Assembly (NCBI GenBank): GCA_948602995.1
Contig: CAPEBR010000002.1
Span: forward strand, 73,894 to 137,893
Length of the DNA stretch: 64,000 nt
Reading direction: 5' to 3'
DNA from: an uncultured Dorea sp.
GTDB taxonomy: Bacteria > Bacillota > Clostridia > Lachnospirales > Lachnospiraceae
Shown in pieces: positions 50,769-59,701 of this stretch; the first letter of the stretch is position 1; the number at the start of each line of letters is the position of its first letter. Under the pieces are notes generated by a model. The model had not been told where the DNA came from. It worked only from the letters and a program-made list of their open reading frames with translations, and searched no databases. The translations under genes were made by a program, and so were the position numbers.

Positions 50769-51671
50769 ATGATTGATTTTACCGGTCTTCCCATTCGTAA
50801 CAAGACCTATGCAGGTGCAAATGGCAGCAAGATTTCTGTAATATATAACGACGTGTTATATATGCTTAAATTCCCTGCCGTGCCTTCCATCAATAAGGAG
50901 ATGAGTTATGCGAACGGTTGTATATCCGAATATCTTGGATGCCATATTTTTGAAAGCGTTGGTATTCCGGTCCAGAATACTTTGCTTGGAACTTACACCA
51001 AAAATGGAAAGCAGAAGATCGTTGTGGCATGCAGGGATTTTACTGCAGCCGGGCTTGTGCTTCAGGATTTTGCTTCTCTAAAGAACACGATCATTGATTC
51101 TGCCCACAATGGTTACGGTACGGAACTTAGCGACATTGTAAAAACCTTAGAGGAACAGACCGCTATTGACCCCCAAAAGCTCACAGAGTGGTTCTGGGAT
51201 ATGTTCATTGTGGATGCGTTAATCGGCAACTGGGACAGACACAACGGCAACTGGGGGTTCCTTTACAACACTGTAACCGATGAGATATCTTTAGCCCCTG
51301 TTTACGATTGCGGCAGCTGTTTATTTCCCCAGGCAGATGAAGAAATTATGAGAAAGACTTTGGATGATCCCGCTGAGCGCCAGGTTCGTATTTTTGAAAG
51401 ACCACTTTCGGGAATCAAGATAAACGGGCAGAAAATCCAGTATTTTAAATTTATTTCCTCTTTGGAGAACATGGATTGCAACAAGGCGTTAAAAAGGATA
51501 CTGCCCAGAATTGATATGGATAAGATCTATATAATCGTAGACGAAATACCTTTTATTTCCGACTTGCAAAAAGAGTTTTACAGAACGATGCTTCGGGAAC
51601 GAAAGGAGCGGATTCTGGATTTTTCTTATCATAAGCTCTGTCATTCTCCACAAACCGTGACGCACAGCTGA
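50769..51671 (+). CDS. CtkA/HipA-like Ser/Thr protein kinase
   Basis: A 300-residue kinase-like protein. Candidate ATP lysine K34 (YMLKFP), catalytic loop D156-R-H-N159 in IGNWDRHNGNWG, and metal-binding D180 in APVYDCG match the HipA/CtkA fold, in which CtkA of Helicobacter and relatives phosphorylate protein substrates. GAGGTGA lies 7 bases upstream. It lacks the HipA N-subdomain 1, and no HipB-like repressor is adjacent; the small upstream gene may be the partner. Its stop codon lies at the border of a 62-base direct repeat. Confidence 0.78.
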   Translation: MIDFTGLPIRNKTYAGANGSKISVIYNDVLYMLKFPAVPSINKEMSYANGCISEYLGCHIFESVGIPVQNTLLGTYTKNGKQKIVVACRDFTAAGLVLQDFASLKNTIIDSAHNGYGTELSDIVKTLEEQTAIDPQKLTEWFWDMFIVDALIGNWDRHNGNWGFLYNTVTDEISLAPVYDCGSCLFPQADEEIMRKTLDDPAERQVRIFERPLSGIKINGQKIQYFKFISSLENMDCNKALKRILPRIDMDKIYIIVDEIPFISDLQKEFYRTMLRERKERILDFSYHKLCHSPQTVTHS

Positions 51672-51721
51672 CACGAATATCAAGCACATGATTCACTGTT
51701 AATTATGCAAAGCTGTACTAG
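51660..51721 (+). repeat. Direct repeat flanking a MITE-like element, left copy
   Basis: Begins gacgcacagctgacac and contains caagcacatgattcactgtt; near-identical to 51962-52023. The two flank the 216-bp inverted-repeat element. The kinase stop codon is inside it. Confidence 0.6.
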
Positions 51722-51933
51722 TATAACCCACACTAATTAACCGTACGTTTCACTTGTCTAAATTTCCATCTGCCGCGTTGGTCTGCACTCCGTTACGGTC
51801 CGCGCTGAACATGTGCCACTGGCACATAGCGCCGTCAATCGGCGTGGCCACCGCTATGCCTCGTTCCTCCGCCTTGCATTCTGAAAATTTATCCTGCGAG
51901 AAACGTATCGGTAATTAGTGTGGGTTATACTAG
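51718..51933. mobile_element. MITE-like element 1 (216 bp)
   Basis: Ends CTAGTATAACCCACACTAAT and its inverse, near-perfect over about 32 bases. The interior has no ORF. The element at 55146-55310 shares the outer sequence CTAGTATAA and overall layout. Both flank lacZ. A transposase is not present. Confidence 0.6.
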
Positions 51934-51961
51934 ACGCAGCCCGCTGCGCCGTCAGCTTGTA

Positions 51962-52023
51962 GACGCACATCTGACACAGATATCAAGCACATGATTCACT
52001 GTTAATTATGCAAGACTGTACTA
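51962..52023 (+). repeat. Direct repeat flanking a MITE-like element, right copy
   Basis: gacgcacatctgacac and caagcacatgattcactgtt, matching 51660-51721. It overlaps the stop codon of lacZ by three bases. Confidence 0.6.
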
Positions 52024-55000
52024 AATTCCGCAGAACGTAAAGCTGAATTCCATCTTCTTTTCTGCATCCAGCAGATATTCCGGATGCGTGTGTGATCCCC
52101 AGCTGTCATCTCCGGAGATTCCCATCTGCCCCTTCGAGGCACGGATTACGGTATAATGAACCTCTGGGAGCTCAAACGGATGTGCTGCATTTTCCATCTC
52201 GTGGGGCGTATATGGAAGGGCGGAGAAGCACATCGGGCCATTTTCTGCAGTCATGGCAAAGCGCATACCCCTGCCCTTGCGGTCTGTTACCTCTGCGAAG
52301 CGGACTTCCTCCTTATTGCCGCATTCCTGGGGAACAAGATACTCTGCCATGTTATCCTTCACAAGATTCTGATAAATTCCCAGCTTTGCCCCCTTCTTGC
52401 GGTCTGCATAGGTCTCGGCAGGACCAAGGCCGTACCACTTCACATGGTCATAATCCGCACTGATTTTAAACAGCATACCAAACTCCGGCATATCTCCAAG
52501 CTCCTTTACAGGGTCATAGGCCAGAGTCGTCTGAATGCATCCGTCGCCGAATACTTCATAGGTTACCTGACACTGTGCTGCAGGCGTTGTATTCAGATTA
52601 TAGGTAAAGGTGACAGAGACGCTGTGCTCCCCTTCCTTCACCTCTGGAGTGCAGAGTGCAAATGCCTCCTCGCCCAGTGACTTGTGGGACAGGTACATAC
52701 TGGCCAGCTTCCACTGTGCATAGCGCACCGGCATCTGGTTTCCATTATCATTATCTACAGGCGCACGCCAGAAATTCGGCTTCGGCAATGCATCAAGCAT
52801 CTCCCTTCCCCCATATTTGTAAGACACAAGACCGCCAAACATGACAGAGAAGATTGCTTCAAAATGATCGCCCCGGACACCGATATTATGACTGCTGCGG
52901 ATCAGGACCGGCTTGTTCGTACAGATTTTTTCCGCCGTTGGAATCTCGTATACATACTGCCCAAAAGCAACCTCGTGTCCCTGGCAGGCCCAGACAGTAT
53001 CTGATTTCAGATGGAAGGATACGGTAATTACGTACTCTCCCGAGACCGTTTCCTCTGGAACCGGAAGAGCGTAGGTCTCCCTGGAGAGCGGCGCCACATG
53101 GGTTTCAAGCATTGCACTTCTAACAATGACCCCATCTTTGGCAACTGCCACACGGCACTCATAGCAATCCGTATTAACAAACAGATTTTTATTGATAATC
53201 TGTACCTCAGTCCTTCCAACCTCCGCTGTAATATTCTGATAATTAAATTTTACTTCCTGCATCTTCGGGGATGCCTCCCTGTTACCATAGACAATGCCGT
53301 TTCCGCTGAAATTAAAATCAGTTGGACGCTCGCCGAAGTCCCCGCCATATGCCTGGAATTCCTTTCCATAACGGTCTTTTTTATAAATAGACTGGTCAAT
53401 ATAGTCCCATATAAAGCCGCCCTGATACAGAGGCTCTGTATCTGTGAGATCCGTATACTTATGCATGGCTCCGCAGGAATTTCCCATGGCATGGGTGTAT
53501 TCACAGCAGATAAAGGGCTTGCTTCTGTCTTCTGCAAGGAAATTCCGGATACTTTCCACAGAGGGATACATCTGACTCTCCATATCACTTGTGTCATTGT
53601 ACCTGCGGTCCTGGAAAACACCCTCATAATGGACCAGACGAGTCGGATCCAGCCTGCGGAACAGCTGTGACATCTCATAGATATCCTTTCCGCCGAAGGA
53701 CTCATTTCCACAGGACCAGATCAGGATCGCCGGATGGTTTTTGTCCCTCTGGTAAATGGAATTCACACGGTCCAGCATCATATCCAGCCACTTCGGATTA
53801 TCGCCAGGGACAACTTCTGAAAAATTGCCGGTCTCCTTTACAGTATCCCAGCTGCCGTGGGATTCCAGATTCGTCTCATCCATCAGGTAAATGCCATATT
53901 CATCGCAGAGCCTGTAGACCAGAGAATCATCAGGATAATGACAGGTCCGGATTGCATTGATATTATTTTGCTTCATAGTTACCAGGTCCTTACGAAGCTC
54001 ATCCTCACTTACACAGCGCCCGCTTACTGCACTGAACTCATGACGGTTCACGCCCTTGAAGACGATTCTCTGTCCATTCAGGGTCATGATGCGGTCCTTC
54101 ATCTCAAACCTTCTAAATCCCACCTGTTCTGGAATTACCTCCATCAGAGCACCTGCCGGGTCATAAATCTTCACAGTCAGATCGTAAAGATTCGGCTCCT
54201 CGGCGCTCCAAAGCGCCGGTTTCTCCACAGTCCATGAACAGGAGAGCCTGTCTTTAAGTTCCTGCTCATCCTCGAATACAGTCTGGCCATGCCTGGACAG
54301 ACAGAACTGTGCCCTTCCCTCTGCCAGCCCCCCGGCCATCATCTCAAGATATACACAAAGCTGTGCCTGTGTCAGCGTATCATCCGGGATAGCACGGATC
54401 GTCAGGTCACGTACATGCAGCTTCGGAACCGTATACAGATATACATCCCGGTAAATACCGGAAAAACGATAAAAATCCTGATCCTCACACCAGCTGGAGG
54501 ACGTCCACTTAAACACCTGTGCTGCCAGCTTATTTTCCCCATCTTTTACATATTCCGTCAGCTCAAATTCTGAAGGGGTAAAGGAATCCTCGCTATATCC
54601 CACAAACCTCCCATTCAGCCAGAGCGCAAGCCCGCTTTCAGCTCCCTGGAAGGAAATGAAGAGCCGTTCTCCCTTCATTCTCTCTGGTACAGTAAAATAC
54701 TTTACATAGCTTGCGACCGGATTAAAATATTCCGGAATTTCGCCGGGATGAATCTCATCATGACCCTCCCACGGATACTGTACATTGGCATACTGCGGGA
54801 CGTCATACCCTTCCATCTGAATATGTGCCGGGACATGGATATCATCCCACGACCTGCAGCAGTAATCCTCCTTCTCGAATCCCGGAACAGCCGCTTCATA
54901 ATTTCTGGCATAATGGAACTTCCAGAGACCGTTCAGACTTTCTTTAAAGCTTTCAAAGCCCGCTTCTGCATCCTGCTCTGAGGCAAAAAAACGATGATCC

Positions 55001-55071
55001 GAATGCGCCATAAGCCTTCCGTCACAAAAATACTGCGGATCCTTAACCTTTCCATAATCAAACGTATTCAT
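52021..55071 (-). CDS. lacZ: Beta-galactosidase, GH2 family
   Basis: A 1016-residue cytosolic GH2 enzyme, the length of E. coli LacZ. Domains: jelly-roll sugar-binding (about 30-210), Ig-like, TIM barrel and C-terminal beta-gal small chain. The acid/base glutamate is in WSCGNESFGG (near 457) and the nucleophile in ICCEYTHAMGNS (near 522). The ATG at 55071 has AAGGAGG six bases upstream; the longer frame to 55143 has none. It is divergent from the AraC-type gene, which may control it, and lies between two MITE-like elements. It hydrolyses beta-galactosides. Confidence 0.93.
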   Translation of the reverse strand: MNTFDYGKVKDPQYFCDGRLMAHSDHRFFASEQDAEAGFESFKESLNGLWKFHYARNYEAAVPGFEKEDYCCRSWDDIHVPAHIQMEGYDVPQYANVQYPWEGHDEIHPGEIPEYFNPVASYVKYFTVPERMKGERLFISFQGAESGLALWLNGRFVGYSEDSFTPSEFELTEYVKDGENKLAAQVFKWTSSSWCEDQDFYRFSGIYRDVYLYTVPKLHVRDLTIRAIPDDTLTQAQLCVYLEMMAGGLAEGRAQFCLSRHGQTVFEDEQELKDRLSCSWTVEKPALWSAEEPNLYDLTVKIYDPAGALMEVIPEQVGFRRFEMKDRIMTLNGQRIVFKGVNRHEFSAVSGRCVSEDELRKDLVTMKQNNINAIRTCHYPDDSLVYRLCDEYGIYLMDETNLESHGSWDTVKETGNFSEVVPGDNPKWLDMMLDRVNSIYQRDKNHPAILIWSCGNESFGGKDIYEMSQLFRRLDPTRLVHYEGVFQDRRYNDTSDMESQMYPSVESIRNFLAEDRSKPFICCEYTHAMGNSCGAMHKYTDLTDTEPLYQGGFIWDYIDQSIYKKDRYGKEFQAYGGDFGERPTDFNFSGNGIVYGNREASPKMQEVKFNYQNITAEVGRTEVQIINKNLFVNTDCYECRVAVAKDGVIVRSAMLETHVAPLSRETYALPVPEETVSGEYVITVSFHLKSDTVWACQGHEVAFGQYVYEIPTAEKICTNKPVLIRSSHNIGVRGDHFEAIFSVMFGGLVSYKYGGREMLDALPKPNFWRAPVDNDNGNQMPVRYAQWKLASMYLSHKSLGEEAFALCTPEVKEGEHSVSVTFTYNLNTTPAAQCQVTYEVFGDGCIQTTLAYDPVKELGDMPEFGMLFKISADYDHVKWYGLGPAETYADRKKGAKLGIYQNLVKDNMAEYLVPQECGNKEEVRFAEVTDRKGRGMRFAMTAENGPMCFSALPYTPHEMENAAHPFELPEVHYTVIRASKGQMGISGDDSWGSHTHPEYLLDAEKKMEFSFTFCGI

Positions 55072-55145
55072 AAAAACCTCCTTATAACATAGAATCATTT
55101 GCCATGATGGTTTTTGTTTTGCTGCGCAAAAACCGCCCCTCACAC

Positions 55146-55310
55146 CTAGTATAAACCGATTTAAATAACCTTACGTTTCACTGGTCTGCTTTTCCGATAG
55201 CACATGTGTAAAAGCCTCAGCGTAGCCCGCTACGCCTGCGTTTTTACACATGTACTCTCGAAAAAGCATCCTCAGTGAAACAGAAAGGTATTTAAATTGG
55301 TTTATACTAG
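55146..55310. mobile_element. MITE-like element 2 (165 bp)
   Basis: Ends CTAGTATAAACC(G/A)ATTTAAATA and its inverse, with a further inner pair (gtttcactg / cagtgaaac) and an acatgtgtaaaa/ttttacacatgt hairpin. No ORF. It lies in the lacZ-araC intergenic region, so it may affect regulation. Confidence 0.6.
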
Positions 55311-55424
55311 ATCACATTCCTGACCTGTGAGTAGTAACGATTTTTTTCATTATAGTATAACTAGACAAATGAAAGTGTAGTATGTTAAGCTAAATAATAC
55401 AATATTTTGAAACAGGTGACAAGT

Positions 55425-56234
55425 ATGCCGATACATTTTAGAAATTCTCCCGTAAATGAACCATTTATCTTCGATTCAATCGGAAACCGCTGGAGCCAGG
55501 ACAGGGTCCTGCGTCCGAACGGATACCCTCTGTACCATTATCTTCAAACCGAGAAAGGCAGAGGGATCGTGGAACTACAGGGAAAAACCTATACTCTGGA
55601 TGAAGGGGAGGGGATCCTCATTGCCCCATATCTCCACCACACATATATGAAGGCTGCAGATGAATGGATGACTTCATTTGCCACTTTTACGGGGACAATA
55701 GACAGCAGCATTGCGAAAATAGTCGGGAACCGTCAGGTTGTACTCATTGAGAAAGATCAGGGAATTCTGATTGGAAAGCTGCTTGATTCGATCATGGATG
55801 AATGGGATACACTGTCTTGTGACACGCGCACTCTTTCCATCCACTGTTACTGCCTTCTGATGTATTTTACAGACAGTATGTATGCCGATGCGCTGTCAAA
55901 GGAGCCGCTGTATCTGAGGTATGTAGAACCTGTAATAAAGGAGATTGAAACTCACTTTGATTCCTCAGAGCTCACGGCAGCAGGGCTGAGCAGCCAGGTG
56001 TTTATCACGCCCCAGTATTTGTCCAGACTGTTCAGAAAGTTCCTCGGATGTTCAGTCTATGAGTATCTGACAAACTACCGGATTAACCGGGCAAGGGAAT
56101 TTCTAGTGTCCGACCCTCGCATGGAGGTGCAGAAAATCGCCAGGCTGACCGGGTTCTCTGATACAAGCCACTTTATAGCCATGTTCAAGAAGGCAACAGG
56201 AGTAACACCGTTGGAATTTCGCCGGCTGAACTGA
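55425..56234 (+). CDS. AraC-family transcriptional regulator
   Basis: A 269-residue regulator with an N-terminal cupin sugar-sensing domain (about 1-140, motif GIVELQGKTYTLDEGEGILI) and a C-terminal AraC double helix-turn-helix (FITPQYLSRLFRKFLG, then IARLTGFSDTSHFIAMFKK and TPLEFRR). It is divergent from lacZ, so lacZ is its likely target. The ATG at 55425 is the first with reasonable spacing to caggtg; a TTG at 55407 is possible. No response-receiver domain. Confidence 0.85.
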   Translation: MPIHFRNSPVNEPFIFDSIGNRWSQDRVLRPNGYPLYHYLQTEKGRGIVELQGKTYTLDEGEGILIAPYLHHTYMKAADEWMTSFATFTGTIDSSIAKIVGNRQVVLIEKDQGILIGKLLDSIMDEWDTLSCDTRTLSIHCYCLLMYFTDSMYADALSKEPLYLRYVEPVIKEIETHFDSSELTAAGLSSQVFITPQYLSRLFRKFLGCSVYEYLTNYRINRAREFLVSDPRMEVQKIARLTGFSDTSHFIAMFKKATGVTPLEFRRLN

Positions 56235-56291
56235 GTACAGAGGGGGCGGACGCAGCCATATATGCAGAATAAATTAAGGAGGAAATTCAGA

Positions 56292-56804
56292 ATGTATAAT
56301 TACAAAATTGTAGAACAGGTAAAGAGAAAGCAAAAACCTTTCGCAGGAGTGCTTCGTACAGTGATGATTGTTTTTGCAGTGATTCTCCTGCTTTTGGGCA
56401 TCACGATCTCACAAGGATTTATGCTGCCAGGATTTTTACTCGTTGTATTGTATTTCCTGTACAATACATTCAGCAGGAAAGAATATGAATATGTGATGGA
56501 AGACAACGAACTGACGATTGACGTTATTTTTGGCGGAAGATACCGCCGCCCTGTCCACTGCCTTGACCTGGCAGCTATAGAGGTAGTTGCCCCCAACTGG
56601 CACGACGCAGTAGCCAGATACCGGAAAAACGGAGGCAGCATAAAGCTTCCAAAGTACGATTACACCTCATATGAAAAAGACACCCCCTTCTATACCATGA
56701 TCATTACAGAAAACCATACAAAGATCAAACTCCTCCTGGACCTGACCGATGAGATGCTCCAGATAATGAAAAGAAAATACCCCGACAAAATCCACCTCTC
56801 CTGA
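56292..56804 (+). CDS. Membrane-associated hypothetical protein
   Basis: A 170-residue protein with a hydrophobic double segment (about 21-57) followed by a soluble domain with charged strands (EYEYVMEDNELTIDVIFGG) and a C-terminal helix (DLTDEMLQIMKRKYP). The layout resembles bacterial PH-like or DUF6106-type membrane proteins. AAGGAGG lies 9 bases upstream of 56292. It follows the AraC gene by 57 bases and may share its transcript. Function unknown. Confidence 0.65.
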   Translation: MYNYKIVEQVKRKQKPFAGVLRTVMIVFAVILLLLGITISQGFMLPGFLLVVLYFLYNTFSRKEYEYVMEDNELTIDVIFGGRYRRPVHCLDLAAIEVVAPNWHDAVARYRKNGGSIKLPKYDYTSYEKDTPFYTMIITENHTKIKLLLDLTDEMLQIMKRKYPDKIHLS

Positions 56805-56890
56805 CCCAGCCCGCTGCATCTCCTAAATCTAGCATAAAATCTGATGCAAACTGGGGCGACATCTTGCAGAAAGCAATTTTCAATCACACT

Positions 56891-57222
56891 CTAGAAACCA
56901 GCAGACCGGGACGCGCATATATTTCAACCGCAGCCTAGAAACCAGCAGACCGGGACGCACATATATTTCAACCGCAGGTCAGAAACCAGCAGACCGGGGC
57001 GCACATATATTTCGATGAAAACAATCAGGGGCGCTTTTTATGGAGGTGAAATCCACGGCTTACGAAGGCTTAGGCGTGAGGGCATTCCCGAACGTCTTAG
57101 CCGGAGTTAGCCGTTAGTTCACCGGAATATTGCCCCGTTTGAATGAAATATATGTGCGCCCCGGCCTGCGTCCGCCCCGCCAACTAATGAAATATATGCT
57201 CGCCCCGGCCTGCGTCCGCCCC
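56891..57222. repeat. 44-bp tandem repeats with inverted copies
   Basis: Three units (56891, 56935, and partial 56979) of period 44 contain gaaaccagcagaccggg and cgcacatatatttc. At 57143 and 57187, again 44 bases apart, two units carry the inverse (gaaatatatgtgcgccccgg). Between them, 57030-57125 holds long imperfect hairpins (ggtgaaatccacggctta / ggctaacggc-type arms). No ORF is credible. No spacer-like unique segments separate the units. Confidence 0.6.
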
Positions 57223-57318
57223 CCCCACACAAGGCATACTATCCAAAAAAAATGTCGGTTCTTGTCAAATGTCATGCAAAGAGACACATGTTTGATCGAA
57301 ATTGCACATAATACGAGC

Positions 57319-57356
57319 GTTTACGCAAACAACAGCGCTTTTTCACTTGCTATAAT
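57319..57356 (+). promoter_or_regulatory. Promoter and operator-like palindrome upstream of the second ABC operon
   Basis: TATAAT at 57351-57356 with TGC directly before (extended -10). The palindrome GTTTACGCAAAC at 57319-57330, about where a -35 would lie, resembles a LacI/CcpA-type operator half arrangement. The start codon is 41 bases downstream. Confidence 0.5.
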
Positions 57357-57396
57357 ATTTTCGTACAAAACTTTTAAACAAAAGGAGGACAAAAGT

Positions 57397-58719
57397 ATGA
57401 AAAAAAAGTTTCTTTCAGTATTACTTGCAGGTGCAATGGTTCTTTCACTTGCAGCATGCGGAAACAGCGGTTCCGGAGACACCTCATCTACTAAAAAGGA
57501 AGAAGGGGGAAGTTCCGAGGGCGGAAACAAATTAACCGTATGGGCATGGGACCAGACCTTCAACATCAAGGCTATGGAGATGGCCGGAGAACAGTATGCA
57601 AAAGACCATGAAGGTTTTGAGATTGAGGTTATTGAGACATCCTCTGACGACTGTCAGACAAAGCTTACAACCTGTGCAAATGCAGGCGATTACAGCACAA
57701 TGCCGGATATCGTATTAATGCAGGACAACAGCTATCAGAAATTCTTAAAGAGCTATCCTGACGCTTTCACAGACCTGACAGACTGTGGAATTAACTGGGA
57801 CGATTTCGCATCACTGAAGCAGTCCTACTCTATGGTAGACGACAAGCACTACGGCGTTCCTTATGACAACGGTGTGTGCGCGGCATTCTATCGTACGGAC
57901 GTTCTTGATGAGGCGGGTTACAAAATTGAGGATCTTACAGACATTACCTGGTCAGAATTCATCAAGATTGGTGAAGATGTACATAAAAAGACCGGCAAGT
58001 ACCTTCTTACAAGTGAATCCACAGGCGGCGATACAATCATGCTGATGATCCAGTCCTGCGGAGCTAACTTTGTAAATGAGAATGGAGAGGCTTTCATCGT
58101 GGGCAACGAGACTGCTGAAAAGTGTATTGACCTTTACACAGAGATGATTGAAAAAGATGTTGTTAAACTTGTTAATAACTGGGACGAGTATATCAAGACC
58201 GTTACAGACGGCGAAGCTGCCGGTATCGTTAATGGTAACTGGATGAATGCAACTTTAGTTGGTATTGAGGATCAGAAGGGTCTGTGGCAGATTACCACAC
58301 TTCCTAAGGTTGACGGCGTTGACACAGCAACAAATTACGCAAACAACGGCGGTTCTTCCTGGTATATTACTTCCAACTGCCAGAATGTGGAACTTGCAAT
58401 GGATTTCCTTAAGAGCACCTTCGGCTCCAGTACAGATTTCTATGATGCTATTCTTCCGGCAACTTCCGGTATCGCATGCTACTTACCAGCCGGCGAATCT
58501 GATGTTTACAATGAGCCTGTAGAATTTTACGGCGGACAGCCGATTTACTCTACACTTGTAGAATACTCCTCTCATATTCCGGAGTTCACAAAAACTCCTT
58601 ACCACTATGAGGCAAGAGAGTGTGTTAACACAGCAATTATTAACATTACAAACGGAACATCTAAAGAGGATGCGTTAAAAGAAGCTCAGGAAACACTTGA
58701 ATTCAAGATGACAGAATAG
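57397..58719 (+). CDS. ABC sugar transporter, solute-binding lipoprotein (second system)
   Basis: A 440-residue family 1 solute-binding protein. Lipoprotein signal MKKKFLSVLLAGAMVLSLAA with C21 in LAACGNSG, then a Ser/Gly/Lys linker. The mature part begins LTVWAWDQTFNIKAM and has aromatic ligand-site residues typical of oligosaccharide binders. AAAGGAGG precedes 57397; the frame upstream to 57130 is repeat sequence. Followed by a hairpin and two permease genes. The ligand is unknown; the GH-like gene at 60660 is the best clue. No ATPase gene is present. Confidence 0.9.
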   Translation: MKKKFLSVLLAGAMVLSLAACGNSGSGDTSSTKKEEGGSSEGGNKLTVWAWDQTFNIKAMEMAGEQYAKDHEGFEIEVIETSSDDCQTKLTTCANAGDYSTMPDIVLMQDNSYQKFLKSYPDAFTDLTDCGINWDDFASLKQSYSMVDDKHYGVPYDNGVCAAFYRTDVLDEAGYKIEDLTDITWSEFIKIGEDVHKKTGKYLLTSESTGGDTIMLMIQSCGANFVNENGEAFIVGNETAEKCIDLYTEMIEKDVVKLVNNWDEYIKTVTDGEAAGIVNGNWMNATLVGIEDQKGLWQITTLPKVDGVDTATNYANNGGSSWYITSNCQNVELAMDFLKSTFGSSTDFYDAILPATSGIACYLPAGESDVYNEPVEFYGGQPIYSTLVEYSSHIPEFTKTPYHYEARECVNTAIINITNGTSKEDALKEAQETLEFKMTE

Positions 58720-58735
58720 AAGCTGCGATAGATGT

Positions 58736-58768
58736 GGGGGAACTGTTTGCAGTTCCCCATATTTTTTT
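58736..58768 (+). terminator. Intercistronic terminator-like hairpin after the binding-protein gene
   Basis: Stem GGGGAACTG / CAGTTCCCC with a four-base loop, followed by atATTTTTTT. Partial read-through would give less permease than binding protein. Confidence 0.8.
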
Positions 58769-58801
58769 ACAGTATATTCTCGGGAGAAAGGGGGACTTTT
58801 T

Positions 58802-59701
58802 GTGAATTCCCAAAAAAGAGGAATGACTCTTATTGCTAAACAAAAAGCTGCCGGCTGGGCATTTCTGACTCCGGCAACACTCATGATCGTAGTCATGAGC
58901 TTTTATCCGATGGTTCGCGCGTTCATTATTTCCCTGCAGACTGGTACCGGCGCTAACATGCGGTTTGCGGAACCGATATTCAGTAATTATAAAAGAATGA
59001 TGGCGGATAAGGTATTTAAACAGTCTATCGGCAATACGTTTTTTTATCTGATCATTCAGGTGCCGATTATGCTTGTACTGGCAATCCTGCTGGCACAGCT
59101 TCTGAACAACAAAGACTTAAAGCTGAAGGGATTCTTCCGTACCTGTGTATTCCTTCCATGTGCAACCTCGCTCGTATCCTATGCATTGATTTTCCGTTCT
59201 CTGTTTGCACAGGATGGACTCATTAACAGTATTCTTGTAAAGCTGCACATTCTTGAATCGGGATATAACTTCCTGGGAAATTCGGCGAGTGCAAAGATTG
59301 TTATTATCATTGCCCTGGTCTGGAGATGGACTGGATATAACATGGTATTTTACCTGTCGGGCCTGCAGAACATTGAGTACTCTGTATATGAGGCTGCCAA
59401 AATTGATGGCGCTAACGGTTGGAAAACCTTCTGGAAAATAACCGTTCCTCTCTTGAAGCCCACAATTATCATGACATTTATTATGTCCATTAACGGTACG
59501 CTGCAGTTATTTGACGAATCTGTCAACCTGACCAAGGGCGGTCCGGCAAATACGACAATAACAATGTCTCATTATGTTTATAATACATGTTTCATTAACG
59601 TACCAAACTTTGGTTATGCATCGGCTATGGCGTTCCTTATTTTTATTATGGTAGCCGTTCTTGCATTTATCAACTTGAAAGTAGGTGATACACGTGACTG
59701 A
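58802..59701 (+). CDS. ABC sugar transporter permease (MalF type, second system)
   Basis: A 299-residue membrane subunit with about six helices and the EAA loop YEAAKIDGANGWKTFW followed by VPLLKP. The start is the GTG at 58802, eight bases after AAAGGGGG. It overlaps the next permease gene by 8 bases. It acts with the binding protein encoded at 57397-58719. Confidence 0.9.
   Translation: MNSQKRGMTLIAKQKAAGWAFLTPATLMIVVMSFYPMVRAFIISLQTGTGANMRFAEPIFSNYKRMMADKVFKQSIGNTFFYLIIQVPIMLVLAILLAQLLNNKDLKLKGFFRTCVFLPCATSLVSYALIFRSLFAQDGLINSILVKLHILESGYNFLGNSASAKIVIIIALVWRWTGYNMVFYLSGLQNIEYSVYEAAKIDGANGWKTFWKITVPLLKPTIIMTFIMSINGTLQLFDESVNLTKGGPANTTITMSHYVYNTCFINVPNFGYASAMAFLIFIMVAVLAFINLKVGDTRD

Noticed and set aside
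50484..51671. A standard hipBA toxin-antitoxin operon
   Set aside because: The small upstream protein has no helix-turn-helix pattern, and the kinase lacks the HipA N-terminal subdomain; I therefore call it CtkA/HipA-like only.
52092..54573. Several plus-strand ORFs opposite lacZ
   Set aside because: They lie wholly antisense to a clear GH2 enzyme, lack ribosome-binding sites and show no domain pattern.
56891..57222. Could be a CRISPR array
   Set aside because: The 44-bp units are contiguous or nearly so, with no distinct spacers, and no cas genes are present. Units also occur in both orientations.
57130..57396. N-terminal extension of the second solute-binding protein
   Set aside because: The extension is translated from the 44-bp repeat region; a classic lipoprotein signal and AAAGGAGG mark the start at 57397.
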